Below are positions 60,847-64,000 of a stretch of 64,000 bases of DNA, piece after piece. The translations under genes and the position numbers were made by a program. The stretch is from the NCBI GenBank assembly GCA_018366495.1, contig JAGZHZ010000011.1, forward strand, positions 1 through 64,000, written 5' to 3'. Each line of letters begins with the position of its first letter. Position 1 is the first letter of the stretch. Under the pieces are notes generated by a model, which saw only the letters and a list, made by a program, of their open reading frames with translations, was not told where the DNA came from and made no database searches. The stretch is from Clostridiales bacterium. GTDB taxonomy: Bacteria > Bacillota > Clostridia > Lachnospirales > Lachnospiraceae.

Positions 60847-61593
60847 ATGTACCATTTTTTTGTAAATCCTGAACAAATCGGGGAGAGAGAAATTAAAATT
60901 ACAGGAAAAGATGTAAATCATATAAAAAATGTTCTGCGAATGCAGCTGGGGGAAGAAATCGCTGTCAGCAGCGGACAGGATTCCAAAAAATATCGCTGTG
61001 AAATTGTCGAACTGTCAGAGCAAGAAATCACAGCAAAAATTATGTGGGCAGAAGAAGCGGGCATGGAACTCCCGAATAAGATTTACTTGTTTCAGGGACT
61101 TCCAAAAAGCGATAAGATGGAACTGATTATTCAAAAGGCGGTAGAACTTGGGGTGTATGAGATTGTGCCTGTTGCCACAAAAAGAGCGGTTGTAAAGCTG
61201 GACTTAAAAAAAGAGCAAAATAAAAGAAAGCGGTGGCAGGCAATCTCAGAAAGTGCAGCAAAACAGAGTAAACGAATGATCATTCCGCAGATTCATTCGG
61301 TGATGACTTTTCAGGAGGCGGTTTTGTATGCGAAAGAGATGGATGTCAAGATCATTCCGTATGAACTTGCTGAAGGAATGGGAAAGACAAGAGAGATCTT
61401 TGGCAACATAAAAAAGGGACAGTCTGTCGCTGTATTTATCGGACCAGAAGGCGGTTTTGACGATCAGGAAGCGGCATTGGCGGCAGAAAGCGGAATCCTT
61501 CCCGTAACGCTTGGAAAAAGAATTTTGCGGACAGAGACGGCAGGAATGGCAGTTTTGTCCATGCTTGTCTTCTGTCTGGAATCGGAAGAGTGA
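60847..61593 (+). CDS. rsmE: 16S rRNA m3U1498 methyltransferase RsmE
   Basis: A 248-residue SPOUT methyltransferase. The N-terminal PUA-like part has His-Ile-Lys-Asn-Val-Leu-Arg-Met; the C-terminal knot has Phe-Ile-Gly-Pro-Glu-Gly-Gly-Phe and Leu-Gly-Lys-Arg-Ile-Leu-Arg-Thr-Glu-Thr-Ala. It methylates U1498 of 16S rRNA. Usual neighbour of prmA. Confidence 0.96.
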   Translation: MYHFFVNPEQIGEREIKITGKDVNHIKNVLRMQLGEEIAVSSGQDSKKYRCEIVELSEQEITAKIMWAEEAGMELPNKIYLFQGLPKSDKMELIIQKAVELGVYEIVPVATKRAVVKLDLKKEQNKRKRWQAISESAAKQSKRMIIPQIHSVMTFQEAVLYAKEMDVKIIPYELAEGMGKTREIFGNIKKGQSVAVFIGPEGGFDDQEAALAAESGILPVTLGKRILRTETAGMAVLSMLVFCLESEE

Positions 61594-61600
61594 GGAAAAA

Positions 61601-62758
61601 ATGGAGGCATATTTAGATAATTCAGCTACAACAAAATGTCTGGAAGAAGTAAAAGACATTGTAGTAAAGACCATGATGGAGGATTTTGGTAATCCATCAT
61701 CAAAACATCTGGCAGGCGTTTATGCGGAGCGCTATTTAAAAGAGGCAAGAGAAACAATTGCCAAAACAATGAAAGTGACAGAAAAAGAGATCTTTTTTAC
61801 ATCCGGAGGGACAGAATCCGACAACTGGGCGATTATCGGAACAACGCTTGCTAATCAGAGGCAGGGCAGACACATTATCACGACATCTGTGGAACATGCA
61901 GCTGTTTTAGAACCAATGAGATATCTGGAAGAAAATGGTTTTGAGGTCACTTATCTCAATGTAGACCGCTATGGAAGAGTGGATCTGGAACAGCTGGAAA
62001 AAGCGGTGACAGATAAGACAATTCTGGTGTCTGTGATGTATATCAACAATGAAATTGGAACATTGGAGCCGATCGAAGAGATCGCCAGAATCATAAAAGA
62101 AAAAAATCCAAGGACACTGTTTCATGTCGATGCGATTCAGGCATATGGAAAGTACAGAATTTATCCGAAAAAGACAGGAATTGATCTCCTTTCGGTCAGC
62201 GGTCACAAAATTCACGGGCCAAAAGGAACCGGATTTTTATATATCAATGAGAAAGTAAAAATCAAACCGCTTATTTTAGGAGGAGGCCAGCAAAAAGGAA
62301 TGCGCTCCGGAACGGACAATGTACCAGGAGTGGCAGGACTGGGAATGGCAGCCGGATTATCGTATGAATTGTATGAAGAAAAACGAGAACATCTTTTAAA
62401 ACTGAAAAAAAGTTTTATGGAACAGGTCAGTGAGATAGAAAATGTTATATTCAATAATCTGCCAGGAGAAGAGGGTGCGCCACATATTGTAAGTGTCAGC
62501 TTTGAAGGCGTGCGAAGCGAAGTGCTTTTACATGCGCTGGAAGAAAAAGAGATTTATATATCAGCAGGCTCTGCGTGTTCTTCCAACAAAAAACAGACGG
62601 CAAGTCATACACTTGTCGCTGTCCATATGCCGAAAGCTCTTTTGGACTGTACGGTTCGGTTCAGTTTTTGCGAGATGACGACAATGGAAGAAATCACATA
62701 CTGTGCAGAGACGTTAAAGCAAATCATCCCGATGCTTCGGCGGTATGCAAGGCACTAG
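61601..62758 (+). CDS. Cysteine desulfurase (NifS/IscS family), partner of ThiI
   Basis: A 385-residue PLP enzyme. The start Ala-Tyr-Leu-Asp-Asn-Ser-Ala-Thr-Thr is typical. The PLP lysine is in Ser-Gly-His-Lys-Ile-His-Gly-Pro-Lys-Gly and the sulfur-carrying Cys is in Ala-Gly-Ser-Ala-Cys-Ser-Ser. It probably supplies persulfide to the ThiI encoded next, which lacks a rhodanese domain, as with NifZ in Bacillus. Start 61601 is chosen over an open frame from 61511 because that one overlaps rsmE. Confidence 0.92.
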   Translation: MEAYLDNSATTKCLEEVKDIVVKTMMEDFGNPSSKHLAGVYAERYLKEARETIAKTMKVTEKEIFFTSGGTESDNWAIIGTTLANQRQGRHIITTSVEHAAVLEPMRYLEENGFEVTYLNVDRYGRVDLEQLEKAVTDKTILVSVMYINNEIGTLEPIEEIARIIKEKNPRTLFHVDAIQAYGKYRIYPKKTGIDLLSVSGHKIHGPKGTGFLYINEKVKIKPLILGGGQQKGMRSGTDNVPGVAGLGMAAGLSYELYEEKREHLLKLKKSFMEQVSEIENVIFNNLPGEEGAPHIVSVSFEGVRSEVLLHALEEKEIYISAGSACSSNKKQTASHTLVAVHMPKALLDCTVRFSFCEMTTMEEITYCAETLKQIIPMLRRYARH

Positions 62759-62781
62759 AGAAAAAGACAGGAGAAGAAAAA

Positions 62782-63960
62782 ATGTTTCATTCATTTTTAA
62801 TTAAATACGGCGAGATTGGCATTAAAGGAAAAAACAGATATCTGTTTGAAGATATGTTAGTCAGCCAGATCAACTATACTTTAAAATCAATAGATGGAGA
62901 ATTTCATGTTTACAAACAGCAGGGAAGAATCTATGTGGAATGCGGGGGGAATTTTGACTTTGACGAGACAGTTGAAGCACTTCAGTCTGTATTTGGCATT
63001 GTCGGCATCTGTCCTGTTGTTCATGCAGAGGATAACGGATTTGATGCTCTGGCACAGGAAGTCGTTTCTTATCTGGAGAAGGTATATCCGGGAGAAAACC
63101 ATACATTCAAAGTGAATGCGAGAAGAGCAAGAAAAAATTATCCGATGACATCAATGGAATTAAATGCGGCATTGGGTGAGAAAATATTGCAGTCACTGCC
63201 TCAGATGAAGGTAGATGTCCATCATCCGGAAATCATGTTAAACGTGGAAATCAGAGAGAAGATTTATATTTATTCAAAGATTATTCCGGGACCGGGAGGA
63301 ATGCCTGTAGGAACAAACGGAAAGGCAATGCTTCTGCTGTCAGGCGGAATTGACAGTCCGGTAGCTGGATATATGATCGCAAAGAGAGGTGTCAAGATTG
63401 ACGCTGTCTATTTCCATGCTCCGCCGTATACAAGCGAGAGAGCAAAACAAAAAGTAATTGATCTTGCCAAGATTGTTTCACGTTATACAGGACCGATTCA
63501 TCTGCACATTGTAAACTTTACAGATATCCAGCTGTATATCTATGATCAGTGTCCTCATGAGGAGCTGACGATCATCATGCGCCGCTATATGATGAGAATT
63601 GCAGAACATTTTGCAAAAGAGACAGGATGTCTTGGATTGATTACGGGTGAAAGTATCGGTCAGGTGGCAAGTCAGACTCTCCACAGCCTTGCAGCGACAA
63701 ACGAGGTCTGCACACTTCCGGTTTACCGCCCGGTGATCGGATTTGACAAGCAGGATATTGTTGATATTTCAGAAAAAATCGGCACATATGAGACATCAAT
63801 TTTACCATTTGAAGATTGCTGTACGATTTTTGTGGCGAAACACCCTGTCACAAAGCCAAACTTAAATATTATCAAGCGGTCTGAAAAACATCTGGAGGAA
63901 AAGATTGATGAGCTTGTAAAAACAGCGATCGAGACGACAGAAGTTGTAGTAGTAGAGTAA
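62782..63960 (+). CDS. thiI: tRNA 4-thiouridine synthase / sulfurtransferase ThiI
   Basis: A 392-residue enzyme with an N-terminal ferredoxin-like/THUMP part (residues 1-165) and a PP-loop ATPase (Leu-Leu-Ser-Gly-Gly-Ile-Asp-Ser-Pro-Val-Ala). It makes 4-thiouridine at tRNA position 8. There is no C-terminal rhodanese domain, the usual Firmicute form. The catalytic-region Cys pair lies late in the chain (Glu-Asp-Cys-Cys). Start at 62782 follows AGGAGAAG. The last 40 bases of the window after it may be the first arm of a terminator, cut off by the window end. Confidence 0.95.
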   Translation: MFHSFLIKYGEIGIKGKNRYLFEDMLVSQINYTLKSIDGEFHVYKQQGRIYVECGGNFDFDETVEALQSVFGIVGICPVVHAEDNGFDALAQEVVSYLEKVYPGENHTFKVNARRARKNYPMTSMELNAALGEKILQSLPQMKVDVHHPEIMLNVEIREKIYIYSKIIPGPGGMPVGTNGKAMLLLSGGIDSPVAGYMIAKRGVKIDAVYFHAPPYTSERAKQKVIDLAKIVSRYTGPIHLHIVNFTDIQLYIYDQCPHEELTIIMRRYMMRIAEHFAKETGCLGLITGESIGQVASQTLHSLAATNEVCTLPVYRPVIGFDKQDIVDISEKIGTYETSILPFEDCCTIFVAKHPVTKPNLNIIKRSEKHLEEKIDELVKTAIETTEVVVVE

Positions 63961-64000
63961 AAGATCAGATACAAAAGAAAAGGCTGCCCGTTTTGCGGAC

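Overview
The window looks like chromosomal DNA of a spore-forming, low-GC Clostridium relative, most likely a gut Lachnospiraceae (placement inferred). The reasons are the sporulation genes (gpr, spoIIP, a SASP), the Firmicute order rpsT / gpr-spoIIP-lepA-hemW-hrcA-grpE-dnaK-dnaJ-prmA-rsmE, a CIRCE operator, anaerobic cobalamin synthesis, A-rich codon use and strong Shine-Dalgarno sites. I saw no tRNA, rRNA, CRISPR array or intact transposase gene.

Layout. 1-3383: the end of a fibronectin-III-like protein and a secreted YARHG-domain protein with eight 39-bp coding repeats. 3394-16170: a cobalamin operon (cbiD-L-F-G-H-[J-E-T fusion]-A-B-cobD-P-C), with a consensus promoter, a compact B12-riboswitch-like leader and an intrinsic terminator. 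16173-16535: a convergent XRE regulator. 16802-33298: a twelve-gene block of tightly packed or overlapping genes behind a perfect sigma-A promoter, which is a divergent type VII (ESX/WXG100) secretion locus. 33303-38148: hemC, cobA-hemD, hemB and hemL, which make uroporphyrinogen III and precorrin-2 and so feed the cbi enzymes. 38221-40271: two molybdenum-hydroxylase accessory genes. 40347-44782: PspC, SASP, holA, rpsT, gpr and spoIIP. 44980-45627: a GNAT acetyltransferase on the minus strand. 45907-54690: lepA, hemW, a YbaK-like protein and the CIRCE-controlled heat-shock operon. 54944-59738: two surface proteins. 59884-63960: prmA, rsmE, a cysteine desulfurase and thiI.

How the parts work together. 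The hem block makes tetrapyrrole from glutamate semialdehyde up to precorrin-2. The cbi block carries the cobalt-precorrin series to adenosylcobyric acid and cobinamide phosphate. Glutamyl-tRNA reductase, precorrin-2 dehydrogenase, a cobaltochelatase and the cobU/S/C nucleotide-loop genes are not in the window. The two halves of this pathway are separated by the 16.5-kb secretion locus, which suggests insertion or rearrangement.

The most interesting region is 16802-33298. It encodes an EssC-like FtsK/SpoIIIE ATPase, a YukD-like ubiquitin fold and a WXG100 protein. With them come an FHA protein, a CpaE/MinD-like protein that has lost its Walker-A lysines, a transmembrane Ser/Thr kinase, three small helical proteins, a probable lipoprotein, an alpha/beta-hydrolase (lipase-like) protein with a helical C-terminus, and a 1570-residue membrane-anchored Ig-like protein. 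I recognise no EsaA or EssA and no canonical EssB. My reading is a type VII system variant under kinase/FHA control, with a candidate lipase effector, small partner proteins and a possible lipoprotein immunity protein. The gene families are visible in the sequence; the functional assembly is inference.
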